Positions 50,398 to 61,445 are shown, numbered from the stretch's first letter. The stretch: 64,000 nt of DNA from Variovorax paradoxus (GCF_029919115.1 NZ_CP123990.1:2356001-2420000), one strand, 5' to 3'. Notes: generated from the sequence alone by a model not told the origin. Program-made: numbers and translations.

Positions 50398-51714
50398 TCA
50401 TTGCTTTTGAAACGGACCCCAGTCCGGTTCTCTTATGTCTCCCGCCTGCCCCGCGAGCCGTGCCTTGATTTTTCCATCCAGCGTGGTCGTCATGAGCGCT
50501 TCGCGGCCTTGCAGGTGCGTTGCGTAGACGATCAGCTTGCTGTTGGGGGCAAAGCTTGGACTCTCGTCCGCCGAGGTGTCGGTGATGGCCGAGACATTGC
50601 CGGTTGCCAACTCCATCACGTGGAGTTTGAACGCACCGCCAACGCGGGAGATGTAGGCCAACCACCGGCCATCGCCGCTGACAGAAGGAGATATGTTGTA
50701 GGTGCCGCTGAACGTGACACGGGTTGGCGCGCCGCCGCCGGCGCTCATCTTGTAGATCTGCGGGGCGCCGCCGCGGTCGCTCACGAAGTAGATGGTGCCG
50801 CCGTCGGCCGAGTAGACGGGCTCGGTGTCGATGCTGGCGCTTTGCGTCAGGCGGCGCGGCTCGCCGCCGCTTGCCGGAATGGTGTAGAGCTGCGAGCCGC
50901 CGTCGCGGCTGAGCGTGACGGCCAGCGAGTTGCCGTCGGGCGCCCAGGCGGGCGCGCTGTTGGAGCCGCGAAAGTTGGCAAGCAGCCGGCGCTGCCCACT
51001 GGCCACGTTGTGCACGTACACCACCGGCTTGCGCGACTCGAACGACACGTACGCGAGCTGCTGGCCGTTGGACGACCACACGGGCGAAATGATGGGTTCC
51101 GGGCTCGCAAGCGCGGCCTGCGCGTTCTCGCCGTCGGCGTCTGCCACCCACAGCGAATAGCGGCTGCCGCCCTTGGTCACGTAGGCGATGCGGGTCGAGA
51201 AGATGCCCTTGTCGCCGGTCAGCTTCTCATAGACGTAGTCGGCAATGCGGTGCGACGCGAGCCGCAGGTCGCCTTGCGGAACGGTGTAGCTCTGGCCGCC
51301 GAGGTCTTGCCCGCGCACCACGTCCCACAGGCGAAAGCGCACGTCGAAGCGGCCGTCACCCAACCGCGTGACGCTGCCTACGACGAGCGAATCTGCGGTG
51401 CGCTGGCGCCACAGCGCGAGGTCGGGGCGCGAGGCTTCGTCGAGCGCCTGGCCCGAGGCATCGACGCCGCGGAACTGGCCGCTGCGTTCGAGGTCGGCCT
51501 GCACGATCTCGGAAATCTTCTGGGGCGAGGCGTCCTGGCCCTTGAACGGGACCAGCGCGATGGGCAACTGCGTCAGCCCGACGCCCGACACCTCGACCCG
51601 GAACTGGGCGAGCGCGGGCATCATGGGAGTTGCAGCAAGAGCCGCTACAAGGCTGCGGCGTGCAAAAAACGATGAAGAAGGAGTTGGAATGGAAACTGGC
51701 AACGGCTTGTTCAT
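50398..51714 (-). CDS. tolB: Tol-Pal system protein TolB
   Basis: A 438-residue periplasmic beta-propeller that links Pal to the inner-membrane Tol complex. It has a signal peptide ending at about PALAQF, an N-terminal TolB domain (PIALVPFKGQDASPQ) and six-blade repeats (RIAYVTKGGSRYSLWVADAD, SPVWSSNGQQLAYVSFE, PAWAPDGNSLAVTLSRDGG). The start at 51714 gives a normal signal peptide. It heads its operon and faces msbA divergently. Confidence 0.95.
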   Translation of the reverse strand: MNKPLPVSIPTPSSSFFARRSLVAALAATPMMPALAQFRVEVSGVGLTQLPIALVPFKGQDASPQKISEIVQADLERSGQFRGVDASGQALDEASRPDLALWRQRTADSLVVGSVTRLGDGRFDVRFRLWDVVRGQDLGGQSYTVPQGDLRLASHRIADYVYEKLTGDKGIFSTRIAYVTKGGSRYSLWVADADGENAQAALASPEPIISPVWSSNGQQLAYVSFESRKPVVYVHNVASGQRRLLANFRGSNSAPAWAPDGNSLAVTLSRDGGSQLYTIPASGGEPRRLTQSASIDTEPVYSADGGTIYFVSDRGGAPQIYKMSAGGGAPTRVTFSGTYNISPSVSGDGRWLAYISRVGGAFKLHVMELATGNVSAITDTSADESPSFAPNSKLIVYATHLQGREALMTTTLDGKIKARLAGQAGDIREPDWGPFQKQ

Positions 51715-51875
51715 GCGGTTCGGAGATGTTTCGGGGAAAAAAGTTCTACCCGATGCGACGGGCCACATGTTACACACTGGTTTGACAGTGCCGTCACAAA
51801 ACGTGTATCGAGCGATGCAGTCCTACAAAGCCGCTCTCCGAGGGCCTCTGCGGGCGCCCCGTAGAATCCGCCGCC

Positions 51876-53660
51876 ATGCAAGCATCCCCCGGCAGTGAGA
51901 CCGCACGCCCTCCCCTGATTCGCCGGCTGGCGCGCCTCATGACCTGGTTCGGCGGCTCGCGCCACTGGTGGGCCGTCGGCCTCGTTGGCGCGCTGCTGGC
52001 CGCCATTACCGAGCCCTTGATGGCTGCCCTGCTCAAGCCGCTGCTCGACCGCGGGTTCAACCGCGGCCAGCTGGCGCTGTGGATCGTGCCGGCCGCCGTG
52101 CTGCTGCTGTTTGCCGTGCGCGGCATTGCGCAGTTCATTTCCCAATATGCACTTTCGCGCATTGCCAATGAAGGCATGCAGCGGCTGCGCCGCGTGCTGT
52201 TCCAGCGGCTGCTCGGGGCCGAGCTGGCCCTGTTCTCGCGGCAGTCGGCCAGCGCGCTATCCAACACCGTGGTGTACGAGGTGCAGACGGGCTCCATGCT
52301 GCTGGTGCAGGCGCTCCTCGGGCTTTCGCGCGACGGCTTCACGCTGGTTGCACTGCTCGCCTACCTGGTCTACCTGAACTGGAAGCTCACGCTCATCGTC
52401 GCCTTCCTGGTGCCGAGCATCTCGTGGATCATGAAGGTGTTTTCCAAGCGCCTTTACCGCCTCACACAGCAGGGCCAGCAGGCCACCGACGAGCTGGCTT
52501 ACGTGGTGGAAGAAAACGTGCTCGCGCACCGCATGGTGCGGCTTCACGGCGCCGAAGAAGCACAAGGCGAACGCTTCGAGCAGCTGAGCCAGCGCCTGAA
52601 TCGCTTGGCCGTGAAGTCGACCATCGCGCAGGCTGCCACGACGCCGCTCACGCAGATGATGGCCTCGCTTGCCCTGTCGGTGGTGGTGATGATTGCGCTC
52701 TGGCAAAGCGGCGAGCAAGGCCTCACGGTAGGCGGTTTTGTCGCCTACATCACGGCCATGCTGATGCTGATTGCGCCCATCCGCCGCCTGGCGGACATGG
52801 CTGCGCCCATTACCCGCGGCCTGGCGGCACTCGAGCGCGGCCTGGTGCTGATCGACGACGTGGCACCCGAGCCGCAAGGCAGCTTTCGCATCGAACGTGC
52901 GCAAGGCCGCATCGAGCTTCAAGGCGCCGTGGTCAGCTACCGCGGCGAAGACGAGGCCCGCGCACTCGACGGCGTGAGCCTCGCCATCGAGCCGGGCCAG
53001 GTCGTCGCCTTCGTCGGCCCGTCGGGCTCAGGCAAGACCACGCTCGTCAACCTGCTCCCCCGCTTCGTGCTGCCGAGCGGCGGGCAGGTGCTGCTCGACG
53101 GCCACGACACCGCCGACTGGGAACTCAAGAACCTGCGCGCGCAATTCGCCATGGTGAGCCAGGACGTGGTGATGCTCAACGACACGCTGGCCGCCAACGT
53201 GGCGCTGGGCTCCGAAATCGACCGCGGTCGGGTGCAGCAATGCATAGAGGCCGCGAATCTTGCGAGCCATGTGGAAAGCCTGCCGCAGGGCATCGACACC
53301 GTGCTCGGCCACAACGCCACGCAGCTTTCGGGCGGCCAGCGGCAGCGCCTGGCCATTGCGCGCGCCCTGTACAAGAACGCGCCCATCCTGCTGCTCGACG
53401 AAGCCACTTCAGCGCTCGACACAGAATCGGAGCGGCTGGTGCAGGACGCCCTTCAGCGCCTGATGCAGAACCGCACCACGCTGATCGTTGCGCACCGGCT
53501 CTCGACCATCCAGCACGCCGACCGGATCATCGTGATGGAAAAAGGCCGCATTGCCGAGCAAGGCAGCCATGAGCAGCTGATGGCGCTCGACGGGCTCTAT
53601 GCGCGCTTGCAGACGCTGGCCGTGCGCAGTGCAACGCCGGGACAGGACCCGACGCTCTGA
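51876..53660 (+). CDS. msbA: Lipid A export ATP-binding/permease protein MsbA
   Basis: A 594-residue homodimeric ABC exporter that flips lipid A-core across the inner membrane. It has six membrane helices (about 25-310) and an ATPase domain with Walker A (GPSGSGKTT), the signature LSGGQRQRL, Walker B (ILLLDEATSALD) and the H-loop (IVAHRLST). It converges on rng with only 9 bases between the stop codons. Confidence 0.92.
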   Translation: MQASPGSETARPPLIRRLARLMTWFGGSRHWWAVGLVGALLAAITEPLMAALLKPLLDRGFNRGQLALWIVPAAVLLLFAVRGIAQFISQYALSRIANEGMQRLRRVLFQRLLGAELALFSRQSASALSNTVVYEVQTGSMLLVQALLGLSRDGFTLVALLAYLVYLNWKLTLIVAFLVPSISWIMKVFSKRLYRLTQQGQQATDELAYVVEENVLAHRMVRLHGAEEAQGERFEQLSQRLNRLAVKSTIAQAATTPLTQMMASLALSVVVMIALWQSGEQGLTVGGFVAYITAMLMLIAPIRRLADMAAPITRGLAALERGLVLIDDVAPEPQGSFRIERAQGRIELQGAVVSYRGEDEARALDGVSLAIEPGQVVAFVGPSGSGKTTLVNLLPRFVLPSGGQVLLDGHDTADWELKNLRAQFAMVSQDVVMLNDTLAANVALGSEIDRGRVQQCIEAANLASHVESLPQGIDTVLGHNATQLSGGQRQRLAIARALYKNAPILLLDEATSALDTESERLVQDALQRLMQNRTTLIVAHRLSTIQHADRIIVMEKGRIAEQGSHEQLMALDGLYARLQTLAVRSATPGQDPTL

Positions 53661-53669
53661 GCTGACCGC

Positions 53670-55196
53670 TCAGAGCAATACGATGTCGTATTGCCCTTGC
53701 CCGATGGCGGGCTCGGCCTGCAATGAAATGGGCTTGCCGATGAAGTCGCTCAGGCCCGCCAAGTGTTGGCTTTCTTCGTCCAGGAACAGTTCGATCACCT
53801 GCGGCGACGAGACGATGCGGAATTCGCGCGGCGTGAACTGCCGCGCTTCGCGCAATATCTCGCGCATCACGTCGTAGGCCACGCTGCGAGCCGTCTTCAC
53901 GATGCCTTGCCCGCCGCACGCCGCGCACGGCTCGCACAGCATGTGCGCCAGCGATTCGCGCGTGCGCTTTCGCGTCATCTCGACCAGGCCGAGCTGCGAA
54001 AAGCCGCCCGCGGTGGTCTTGACCCGGTCGCGCGCAAGCTGCTTGCGGAATTCGGCCAGCACCTGCTCGCGGTGATCGTCGCGCCCCATGTCGATGAAGT
54101 CGACGATGATGATCCCGCCCAGGTTGCGCAGCCGCAGTTGCCGCGCAATCGCCTGCGCCGCCTCGAGGTTGGTCTTGAAAATGGTGTCGTCGAAATTGCG
54201 CGCACCCACAAAGCCGCCCGTGTTCACGTCCACCGTGGTGAGCGCCTCGGTCTGGTCTACCACCAGATAGCCGCCCGACTTGAGATCGACCCGCCGGCCC
54301 AGCGCCTTCGCAATTTCCTCGTCGACCGAATACAGGTCGAAGATCGGCCGCTCGCCCTTGTAGTGCTGCAACTTGCCGGCCGCCTGCGGCATGTATTCGA
54401 GTCCGAACTTGAGCAGCACCTCAAACTGCTCGCGCGAGTCGATGCGGATGGTCTGCGTGTCTTCGCTGGTCATGTCGCGTAGCACGCGCTGCAGCAGGCT
54501 CAAGTCCTGGTGCAGCAGCGACATGGGCGGCACCTTGCCCGACGCCTCGCGAATGCGCGACCACGTCTTGCGCAGGTAGGCAATGTCTTCGGCCAGTTCG
54601 GCATCGGACGAGTCTTCGCCGTTGGTGCGCAGGATGAAGCCGCCGGTGTTGGCAGGCACCACACCGCCGCTGTCGGCTGCCGCTGCGGCCTCGATCAGCG
54701 CGAGCATGCGGGTGCGCAACGATTCGCGCTGGTCCGAAGGAATCTTCTGCGAAACGCCGATGTGGTTGTCTTGCGGCAAGAACACCAGCAGCCGGCCCGC
54801 AATGCTGATCTGCGTCGACAGCCGCGCGCCCTTGGTGCCGATCGGGTCCTTGATGACCTGCACCAGCAGCGACTGGCCTTCGAACACCTGCTTTTCGATG
54901 GGCACCATCGGCCCGCCGTTGCGGTGGTCGCGGTCTGGCGCGGCCGCGCTCGGCCGCGAGCCGGGCGTGAACGGCGCCACGATGTCGGCCACATGCAGGA
55001 AGGCCGTGCGTTCCAGGCCGATGTCGATGAAGGCCGACTGCATGCCCGGCAGCACGCGCGAGACCTTGCCCAGGTAGATGTTGCCGACCAGCCCGCGCTC
55101 GAGCGTGCGTTCGACGTGCAGTTCTTGCACCGCGCCGTGCTCGACCAGCGCCACACGGGTCTCTTGCGGGGACCAGTTGATCAGGATGTCTTGCAT
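53670..55196 (-). CDS. rng: Ribonuclease G
   Basis: A 508-residue RNase E/G-family endoribonuclease that matures 16S rRNA and degrades some mRNAs. It starts MQDILINWSPQETRVA, typical of RNase G, followed by an S1 domain (GNIYLGKVSRVLPGMQSAFIDI) and the catalytic region (TVDVNTGGFVGARNF, IIVDFIDM). The zinc-link motif is CEPCAACGG. It lacks the long RNase E scaffold tail. The ATG at 55196 was chosen by homology; the open frame upstream overlaps maf. It is last in the yebC-to-rng operon. Confidence 0.94.
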   Translation of the reverse strand: MQDILINWSPQETRVALVEHGAVQELHVERTLERGLVGNIYLGKVSRVLPGMQSAFIDIGLERTAFLHVADIVAPFTPGSRPSAAAPDRDHRNGGPMVPIEKQVFEGQSLLVQVIKDPIGTKGARLSTQISIAGRLLVFLPQDNHIGVSQKIPSDQRESLRTRMLALIEAAAAADSGGVVPANTGGFILRTNGEDSSDAELAEDIAYLRKTWSRIREASGKVPPMSLLHQDLSLLQRVLRDMTSEDTQTIRIDSREQFEVLLKFGLEYMPQAAGKLQHYKGERPIFDLYSVDEEIAKALGRRVDLKSGGYLVVDQTEALTTVDVNTGGFVGARNFDDTIFKTNLEAAQAIARQLRLRNLGGIIIVDFIDMGRDDHREQVLAEFRKQLARDRVKTTAGGFSQLGLVEMTRKRTRESLAHMLCEPCAACGGQGIVKTARSVAYDVMREILREARQFTPREFRIVSSPQVIELFLDEESQHLAGLSDFIGKPISLQAEPAIGQGQYDIVLL

Positions 55197-55203
55197 GGAA
55201 TTC

Positions 55204-55809
55204 TCAGGTATTGAAACCGGCGCTGCGAAGAAGCTGCGCGGTCTCGAACATCGGGAGTCCCATGATGCCCGAATAGGACCCGCTGATGTGCTCGATGAAC
55301 GCAGCCGCAGCCCCTTGAATTGCATAGGCGCCCGCCTTGCCGAGCGGCTCGCCGCTGGCGGCATAGCGCGCGATCTGCTTCTTGCCGATTGCCGCGAAGC
55401 GCACGCGCGACACGCTGAGCGCCGCATGGCGGCGACGGCCGTGTTGAAGCGCGACAGCCGTCAGCACGCGGTGCGTGGCGCCGGAGAGCAACGCGAGCAT
55501 GCGCTCGGCATCGCGCGCATCTTCGGGCTTGCCGAGAATCGAGCGGCCCAGCGCGACCGTGGTGTCTGCGCAGAGCACCGGTGCATCGGCCAGGCCGAGG
55601 CGCTTGCGGCGCGCGACGGCCGCATCGAGCTTGAGCCCTGTGACGCGCTGTACATAGGCGGTGGGCGATTCGTTGGGCAATGCCGCTTCGAGCGATTCGG
55701 CGTCTTCATCAGGGCCGGCAAGCAGCAGTTCGTGGCGAACGCCAAGTTGGCCGAGCAGTTGGGCACGGCGCGGGCTCTGCGACGCGAGATAGATGAAGTC
55801 TGGTGTCAT
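55204..55809 (-). CDS. maf: Maf-family nucleoside triphosphate pyrophosphatase
   Basis: A 201-residue house-cleaning enzyme that hydrolyses non-canonical or excess nucleoside triphosphates. It has the family start [14 protein letters not shown], the [10 protein letters not shown] block, and [20 protein letters not shown] followed by [10 protein letters not shown]. Its ATG overlaps the rlmH stop. Confidence 0.93.
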   Translation of the reverse strand: MTPDFIYLASQSPRRAQLLGQLGVRHELLLAGPDEDAESLEAALPNESPTAYVQRVTGLKLDAAVARRKRLGLADAPVLCADTTVALGRSILGKPEDARDAERMLALLSGATHRVLTAVALQHGRRRHAALSVSRVRFAAIGKKQIARYAASGEPLGKAGAYAIQGAAAAFIEHISGSYSGIMGLPMFETAQLLRSAGFNT

Positions 55810-56273
55810 TCCCGATGGTACGGATGACCCGCGTTGACGGACCAGGCCCGGTACAGCTGCTCGACCAGCAGCACGCGCGCCATGGCGTGCGGCAGGGTCA
55901 GGTCGGACAAGCGGATGCGTTCATGTGCCGCGGCCTTGAAAGCCGGGTCGAGCCCGTCAGGCCCGCCGATGACGAGTGCGACGTCATCGCCCTCGCCTTG
56001 CCAGCTTTGCAGGCGCGCGGCCAGTGCCTTGGTGGTGAGCGCGGTGCCGCGCTCGTCGAGCACAACGATGCGCATGCCCCTTGCAATGGCGCCTTCGATG
56101 CGCTCGCGTTCAGCGGCGTAAAGGGTTTCGAGCGACTTGGAGCCGCGGGGTTCGGTCTTGACCGCACGCAGCTCGAGCTTGAGCTCCGGCGGGAAGCGCT
56201 TGGCGTAGTCGTCCCAGGCAGTCTGCGCCCAGTCGGGCATGCGCTGCCCGACGGCGACCACCAGGAGCTTCAT
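55806..56273 (-). CDS. rlmH: 23S rRNA pseudouridine-1915 N3-methyltransferase
   Basis: A 155-residue SPOUT methyltransferase that modifies helix 69 of 23S rRNA. Length and sequence ([15 protein letters not shown] start; [10 protein letters not shown]; ending in [14 protein letters not shown]) match RlmH closely. It overlaps rsfS upstream and maf downstream, each by 4 bases. Confidence 0.96.
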   Translation of the reverse strand: MKLLVVAVGQRMPDWAQTAWDDYAKRFPPELKLELRAVKTEPRGSKSLETLYAAERERIEGAIARGMRIVVLDERGTALTTKALAARLQSWQGEGDDVALVIGGPDGLDPAFKAAAHERIRLSDLTLPHAMARVLLVEQLYRAWSVNAGHPYHRE

Positions 56274-56950
56274 GCGCGGCGCGCTGGCGCCTTCTTGGCA
56301 GGCGCCTTCTTTGCCGCGGGCTTCTTCGCGGCGGGCTTGCCGACGACCTTGACCGGCACGCGCGCGGTCGTGGTCTTCTTGGCGGGAGCGTTCTTGGCAG
56401 GCGCCTTCTTCGCGGCGGTTTTCTTCGCCGGGCTCCGGCTGGCCTTTTCGGCCTTGGCCTCTTGCTCGGCCGCGCGAATGGCGGTCTTGGCCGCGCTGGT
56501 ACGGCGCAGGTTGGGCATCTTGGCCGCGACGGGCTTCTTCTCTTCGGTCACCTTGGCGGCGGTTGCAAGGGCGGGCTTGGTGCCGCCGAGCTTTGCGCGC
56601 ACGGGCTTGTCGCCCCAGATCTCTTCGAGGTGGTAGTACTGGCGGATGGCGGGCTGCATGATGTGCGCCACGGCCGCGCCGCAGTCCACGATGATCCACT
56701 CGCCGTTGTCCTCGCCCTCGATGCGCGGCTTGCCGAAACCGGCCTCGCGCACCGCGTCGCGAACACTCGCGGCCAGTGCCTTGGTCTGGCGGTTGGAGGT
56801 GCCCGAGGCAACGATCACGCGCTCGAACAGCGGCGAAAGATGCTCTGTGTCGAAAACCTGAATGTCCTGCGCCTTGACGTCTTCGAGTCCATCGATGATG
56901 GCTCGCTGGAGTTTTTGGGTGTCTTTCTTGGCGGCGGCTTCAGTGGTCAT
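56270..56950 (-). CDS. rsfS: Ribosome silencing factor RsfS with a histone-like C-terminal tail
   Basis: A 226-residue protein. Residues about 10-120 are the RsfS domain, which binds L14 and blocks subunit joining ([45 protein letters not shown]). The last 95 or so residues are an Ala/Lys/Pro-rich tail with many AKKAPAK and PAAKK repeats, resembling histone H1 tails, absent from short RsfS proteins of about 105-120 residues. It lies between nadD and rlmH. Confidence 0.93.
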   Translation of the reverse strand: MTTEAAAKKDTQKLQRAIIDGLEDVKAQDIQVFDTEHLSPLFERVIVASGTSNRQTKALAASVRDAVREAGFGKPRIEGEDNGEWIIVDCGAAVAHIMQPAIRQYYHLEEIWGDKPVRAKLGGTKPALATAAKVTEEKKPVAAKMPNLRRTSAAKTAIRAAEQEAKAEKASRSPAKKTAAKKAPAKNAPAKKTTTARVPVKVVGKPAAKKPAAKKAPAKKAPARRA

Positions 56951-57576
56951 CAGGCAGGGCGGTAAAGGTGGTGTTGGTCAATATAGCGTGCAACGGCGGA
57001 CGGAACCAGCGAGGAAATGTCCTCGCCAAGCGCCGCGCGCCGCCGGATTTCGGTAGCGCTGGTGTCCATGGCCGGTAATTCGAGCGCTTCGAAACGTGCG
57101 CCAGCCGGAAGGCCGGACAGCATTTTCGGATCAAAACGAGCAATGCCGCCCGTCGATAGTGCGCGATACGCTACAGAAACAATAGCAATGCCGAGTATAG
57201 CCTGCCAGCCGTGCCATGTCGGCAAGGCGGTGGCCTGGTCGGCGCCCATGATCAAGACCAGTTGCGCACGGGGTTGTTCATTCCGCAACTCATGCAGAGT
57301 ATCGAGCGTGTAGGTGGGGCCATCGCGCAACACTTCGCGGCTGTCGACCACCACCGTGCCCTTCAAACCGGAGAAAGCCAGCCGGGTCATTGCAAGGCGG
57401 TCTTGCGCCGGCGTGAGCGCGCGGCTCTTGTGCCAGGCCTGCCCGGTGGGAATGACGTGCAGCTCGGCCAGGCCGAGCTGCGAAAGCGCTGCTTCGGCCA
57501 AAGCCACGTGGGCGTTGTGAGGCGGATCGAATGCGCCGCCGAAAACGCCGATGCGGGGAGCGCCGGAGGGGCTCAC
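56950..57576 (-). CDS. nadD: Nicotinate-nucleotide adenylyltransferase
   Basis: A 208-residue enzyme that adenylylates nicotinate mononucleotide in NAD synthesis. It has the nucleotidyl-transferase motif [11 protein letters not shown] and the C-terminal SATEIRRR motif. The GTG at 57576 overlaps the hemF stop (GTGA), which decides the start; the open frame upstream lies inside hemF. Confidence 0.94.
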   Translation of the reverse strand: MSPSGAPRIGVFGGAFDPPHNAHVALAEAALSQLGLAELHVIPTGQAWHKSRALTPAQDRLAMTRLAFSGLKGTVVVDSREVLRDGPTYTLDTLHELRNEQPRAQLVLIMGADQATALPTWHGWQAILGIAIVSVAYRALSTGGIARFDPKMLSGLPAGARFEALELPAMDTSATEIRRRAALGEDISSLVPSAVARYIDQHHLYRPA

Positions 57577-58493
57577 AACCAGTCGCGCCGCACGATGAAG
57601 TCGCTGGACAGAGCCGCCTCGGGGCTGCCGGGCTCGGGCTGCTGGCGGTAGGCCCAGCTTGCAAGGGGCGGCATCGAAAGCAGGATCGACTCCGTGCGCC
57701 CGCCGGACTGCAACCCGAAGTGCGTGCCGCGGTCCCACACGAGGTTGAACTCGACGTAGCGCCCGCGCCGGTACAGTTGAAACGCCCGTTCGCGCTCGCC
57801 CCATGGCATGCCGCGGCGGCGCTGGACAATTGGGAGGTACGCCGGCAAGAAGGCATTGCCCACCGAACGCAGCATGGCAAACGCGTTTTCGAAACCGCCC
57901 TCGGCGAAGTCGTCGAAAAAGATGCCGCCCACGCCGCGCTGTTCGTTGCGGTGCTTCAGGAAGAAATACTCGTCGCACCAGGTCTTGAAGCGCGGGTATT
58001 TGTCGTCGCCGAAGGCAGCGAGTGCGTCGCGGCATACGGTGTGAAAGTGCACCGCGTCTTCCTCGAAGCCGTAGCAAGGCGTCAGGTCCATGCCGCCGCC
58101 GAACCAGCACACCGGCTCCTTGCCCTCGGGCAGCGCGGCCAGCATGCGCACATTCATGTGAACGATGGGCACATAAGGGTTGCGCGGGTGGAACACCAGG
58201 GACACGCCCATGGCCTCGAAGGGCGCCCCGGCAAGTTCAGGCCGGTTCTGCGTGGCCGAAGGCGGCAGCTTGGGGCCACGCACTTGCGAGAAACCGCAGC
58301 CTGCGCGCTCGAACAGTTCGCCGCCTTCGAGAATGCAGGTGAGGCCGTTGCCCTGCAGAACCTCTCCGGGTTCCTTTTGCCATGCGTCGCGCGTGCAGGC
58401 GCCGCCGTCCGCCGCTTCTACCGCCGCGACGATCTCCTGCTGGAGCCTCCGCAGGTAGTCGCCCACCGCTGCCGGATTGGTCTGCTGCATCAA
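57573..58493 (-). CDS. hemF: Oxygen-dependent coproporphyrinogen III oxidase
   Basis: A 306-residue enzyme converting coproporphyrinogen III to protoporphyrinogen IX with oxygen. Signature segments are [14 protein letters not shown], the [17 protein letters not shown] block and [20 protein letters not shown]. It overlaps purD and nadD by 4 bases on each side. Confidence 0.96.
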   Translation of the reverse strand: MMQQTNPAAVGDYLRRLQQEIVAAVEAADGGACTRDAWQKEPGEVLQGNGLTCILEGGELFERAGCGFSQVRGPKLPPSATQNRPELAGAPFEAMGVSLVFHPRNPYVPIVHMNVRMLAALPEGKEPVCWFGGGMDLTPCYGFEEDAVHFHTVCRDALAAFGDDKYPRFKTWCDEYFFLKHRNEQRGVGGIFFDDFAEGGFENAFAMLRSVGNAFLPAYLPIVQRRRGMPWGERERAFQLYRRGRYVEFNLVWDRGTHFGLQSGGRTESILLSMPPLASWAYRQQPEPGSPEAALSSDFIVRRDWL

Positions 58494-59785
58494 GCCTGGG
58501 GGTTGCGCGCATGAACCGCGCGATGCCCGATGTCCTTGCGGTACTGCGCGCCATCGAAGTTGATGCGCGCCGCAACCTCATACGCGCGCTGCTGCGCGAG
58601 CTTCACGCTGTCGGCCAGCACGGTCACGCAAAGCACGCGGCCGCCGCTGGTTTTCAGTTCGCCGTCTTGCTGCGTGGTGCCGGCATGGAACACCACGGCA
58701 TCGGGCGCCTCGGCCGGAATGCCGGTAATGCGGTCGCCCTTGCGCGGCGACAGCGGATAGCCATGCGCCGCCATCACCACGCCCAAGGCCACGCGCCGGT
58801 CCCATTGCAGCTCGACCTGGTCGAGCGTGCCGTCGGTCGCGTGCCAGAACACCTCGAACAGATCGGACTTGAGCCGCATCATGATCGGCTGCGTCTCGGG
58901 ATCGCCCATGCGGCAGTTGAACTCGAGCGTCTTCGGATGGCCCGACGGATCGATCATGAGGCCGGCGTAGAGAAAGCCGGTGTATGGAATGCCGTCTTTT
59001 TCCATGCCGCGAATCGTCGGCAGGATGATTTCGCGCATGGCGCGCGCGTGCACCTCGGCCGTGACCACCGGCGCGGGCGAATAGGCACCCATGCCGCCGG
59101 TGTTGGGGCCTTCGTCGTTGTCCAGCAGGCGCTTGTGGTCCTGGCTGGTGGCCAGCGCGGTCACGTTCTTGCCGTCGCACAGCACGATGAAGCTGGCTTC
59201 CTCGCCCTGCAAAAATTCTTCGATGACGACGCGCGCGCCGCCGTCGTTGTGCGACACGCCGAACTTGTTGTCGACCAGCATGAAGTCAACCGCCTCGTGC
59301 GCTTCTTCTGCCGTCATGGCCACCACCACGCCCTTGCCCGCGGCCAGGCCGTCGGCCTTGACGACGATGGGCGCGCCCTTGGCATCGATGTACGCATGGG
59401 CTGCGGCCGCATCGGTGAAGGCCTCGTATTCGGCGGTCGGGATCTTGTGGCGCTTCATGAACGCCTTGGAAAACGCCTTGGAGCTTTCGAGCTGCGCCGC
59501 GGCCTGCGTGGGGCCGAAGATGCGCAAGCCGTGCGCGCGGAATTCATCGACCACGCCGGCAGCCAGCGGCGCCTCGGGGCCCACCACTGTGAGCGCGATC
59601 TTTTCCTTCATGGCCCATTCGCGCAGCGCGGCGGGCTCGGTGATGTCGATGCAGTCGTAGCGCTCGTCGCTCACGGTGCCGCCATTGCCCGGCGCCACGT
59701 ACACGCGGCTGACCCGGTTGGCCTGCGCCAGGCGCCACGCCAAGGCGTGTTCGCGGCCCCCTCCTCCAATTACCAGTACCTTCAT
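58490..59785 (-). CDS. purD: Phosphoribosylamine-glycine ligase
   Basis: A 431-residue ATP-grasp enzyme of purine synthesis. It begins [19 protein letters not shown] and contains the ATP-grasp core ([19 protein letters not shown]) and FIVLCDGKN, with [14 protein letters not shown]. The ATG at 59785 gives the correct N-terminus. It lies 28 bases after yebC and overlaps hemF. Confidence 0.96.
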   Translation of the reverse strand: MKVLVIGGGGREHALAWRLAQANRVSRVYVAPGNGGTVSDERYDCIDITEPAALREWAMKEKIALTVVGPEAPLAAGVVDEFRAHGLRIFGPTQAAAQLESSKAFSKAFMKRHKIPTAEYEAFTDAAAAHAYIDAKGAPIVVKADGLAAGKGVVVAMTAEEAHEAVDFMLVDNKFGVSHNDGGARVVIEEFLQGEEASFIVLCDGKNVTALATSQDHKRLLDNDEGPNTGGMGAYSPAPVVTAEVHARAMREIILPTIRGMEKDGIPYTGFLYAGLMIDPSGHPKTLEFNCRMGDPETQPIMMRLKSDLFEVFWHATDGTLDQVELQWDRRVALGVVMAAHGYPLSPRKGDRITGIPAEAPDAVVFHAGTTQQDGELKTSGGRVLCVTVLADSVKLAQQRAYEVAARINFDGAQYRKDIGHRAVHARNPQA

Positions 59786-59813
59786 TCGCAGGCCTTCATT
59801 CGCTGTGTGTCGT

Positions 59814-60539
59814 TCATTCGGAAAGCGCCGCGTTGTGATAGACCTCCTGGACGTCGTCCAGGTCTTCGAGCACATCGAGCAGCTTTTGCATCTTGGCCGC
59901 GTCTTCGCCGGTTATTTCGACGGTGTTTTCGGGCCGCATGGTGACCTCGGCCACCTCGGGCTTCAGGCCGGCGGCCTCCAGCGCATTCTTGACGGCTTCG
60001 AAGTCGCCGACGGCGGTGAGCACTTCGATGGCGCCGTCGTCATCGGTCACCACGTCTTCGGCGCCGGCCTCGAGTGCAAGCTCCATCACCTTGTCTTCAT
60101 CGGTGCCGGGCGCAAAGATGATCTGGCCGCAGTGCTTGAACTGGAAAGCCACCGACCCTTCGGTGCCCATGTTGCCGCCGTGCTTGGAAAATGCGTGGCG
60201 CACTTCGGCCACGGTGCGCACGCGGTTGTCGGTCATGGTGTCGACGATGATCGCCGCGCCGCCGATTCCGTACCCCTCGTAACGAATTTCTTCGTAATTC
60301 ACGCCTTCGAGGTTTCCGGTGGCCTTGTCGATGTTGCGCTTGACGGTGTCGATCGGCAGGTTGACTGCCTTGGCTTTTTCGACCGCCAGCCGCAACCGGG
60401 GGTTACCGCTGAGGTCGCCCCCGCCAGCACGTGCGGCCACCATGATTTCGCGAATGGCGCGCGTCCAGAGCTTTCCGCGCTTCTCGTCCTGGCGGCCCTT
60501 CCGGTGCTGAATGTTTGCCCATTTGCTATGTCCGGCCAT
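59814..60539 (-). CDS. yebC: YebC/PmpR-family regulatory protein (TACO1 homologue)
   Basis: A 241-residue protein with the family start [18 protein letters not shown] and the acidic [14 protein letters not shown] region. Members act as transcription regulators or, as shown more recently, ribosome-associated factors easing proline-rich translation. It heads the minus-strand housekeeping operon and is divergent from the methyltransferase cluster. Confidence 0.94.
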   Translation of the reverse strand: MAGHSKWANIQHRKGRQDEKRGKLWTRAIREIMVAARAGGGDLSGNPRLRLAVEKAKAVNLPIDTVKRNIDKATGNLEGVNYEEIRYEGYGIGGAAIIVDTMTDNRVRTVAEVRHAFSKHGGNMGTEGSVAFQFKHCGQIIFAPGTDEDKVMELALEAGAEDVVTDDDGAIEVLTAVGDFEAVKNALEAAGLKPEVAEVTMRPENTVEITGEDAAKMQKLLDVLEDLDDVQEVYHNAALSE

Positions 60540-60640
60540 GACTTTTCTCTCGCAATCCTGTGTTTTCAAAGCAGGCTCCGAGTTTACTGTCCGGCGCACG
60601 CAACGGCCGGGCCGCCGAGCCGAAGCGGCCATGTCTTTTG

Positions 60641-60647
60641 GTGATAA
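60641..60647 (+). promoter_or_regulatory. Putative -10 element before the methyltransferase cluster
   Basis: A GTGATAATCC string just ahead of the ATG at 60655 resembles the GATAATCG elements before dapC and the ABC-F gene. It implies a near-leaderless transcript, supporting the 60655 start over 60631. Confidence 0.4.
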
Positions 60648-60654
60648 TCCCTCG

Positions 60655-61443
60655 ATGACGCCATCGCCTTCTGTCGCTCCCGGGAATCCGGCCATCCTTC
60701 CGCCGCACACCCCCCTGCCGCTGTATTACAAGAACGAGGCGGAGCACCAGGCGTTTCTGCGCCGCATCTTCGACAGCACCGCCGCCGACTACGACCGCAT
60801 CGAAAGCGTGCTCGCCTTCGGCACCGGCCCGGCCTACCGGCGGGCCGCCCTGACGCAAGCCGGGCTCTGTGCGGGCGCGCAGGTGCTCGACGTGGGCATC
60901 GGCACCGGGCTGGTCGCACGCGAGGCGCTCAAGATCATCGGCCCGACGGGCAAGCTGGTGGGCGTGGATCCCAGCGTGGGCATGATGGAACAGATCAACC
61001 TGCCGGGCGTCGAACTGGTGCCGGGCGTGGCGGAAGCCCTGCCCCGGCCCGATGCCAGCTGCGACTTTGTGAGCATGGGCTATGCCATGCGCCACATCAG
61101 CGACGTGGCCGCCGCTTTCAGCGAGTTCCACCGCGTGCTGCGCCCTGGCGGACGCCTCGTGGTGCTCGAAATAACCAAGCCCGAAGGCCGCATTGCCACC
61201 GCCCTGCTCAAGGGCTACATGCGTGCGGTGGTGCCGCTGATTGCCCGCGTCGTCGGCCGCCGCAGCAACACTTCGGAACTGTGGCGCTACTACTGGGACA
61301 CCATCGAGGCCTGCATTGCGCCCGAGCGCGTGCTGGAAGCCTTGCGCGCCGCCGGCTTTACCGATGTACGCCGGCACGCGAGCCTTGGCGTTTTTTCCGA
61401 ATACATGGCCCGCAAGCCAGAAAACACCGTCGAGGCCGGCTGA
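60655..61443 (+). CDS. UbiE-like SAM-dependent methyltransferase
   Basis: A 262-residue class I methyltransferase. It has the SAM motif ([16 protein letters not shown]), a UbiE/COQ5-like region ([15 protein letters not shown]) and a post-motif block ([20 protein letters not shown]) followed by [15 protein letters not shown]. Despite its similarity to UbiE, it is coupled (2 bases) to a chorismatase-like gene, which suggests secondary metabolism rather than ubiquinone synthesis. An ATG at 60631 is an alternative start. Confidence 0.82.
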   Translation: MTPSPSVAPGNPAILPPHTPLPLYYKNEAEHQAFLRRIFDSTAADYDRIESVLAFGTGPAYRRAALTQAGLCAGAQVLDVGIGTGLVAREALKIIGPTGKLVGVDPSVGMMEQINLPGVELVPGVAEALPRPDASCDFVSMGYAMRHISDVAAAFSEFHRVLRPGGRLVVLEITKPEGRIATALLKGYMRAVVPLIARVVGRRSNTSELWRYYWDTIEACIAPERVLEALRAAGFTDVRRHASLGVFSEYMARKPENTVEAG

Positions 61444-61445
61444 CC

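Noticed and set aside
60655..61443. True ubiE (ubiquinone methyltransferase)
   Set aside because: The fold matches, but coupling to chorismatase, acyltransferase and glycosyltransferase genes favours a secondary-metabolism role. It cannot be settled from this window.
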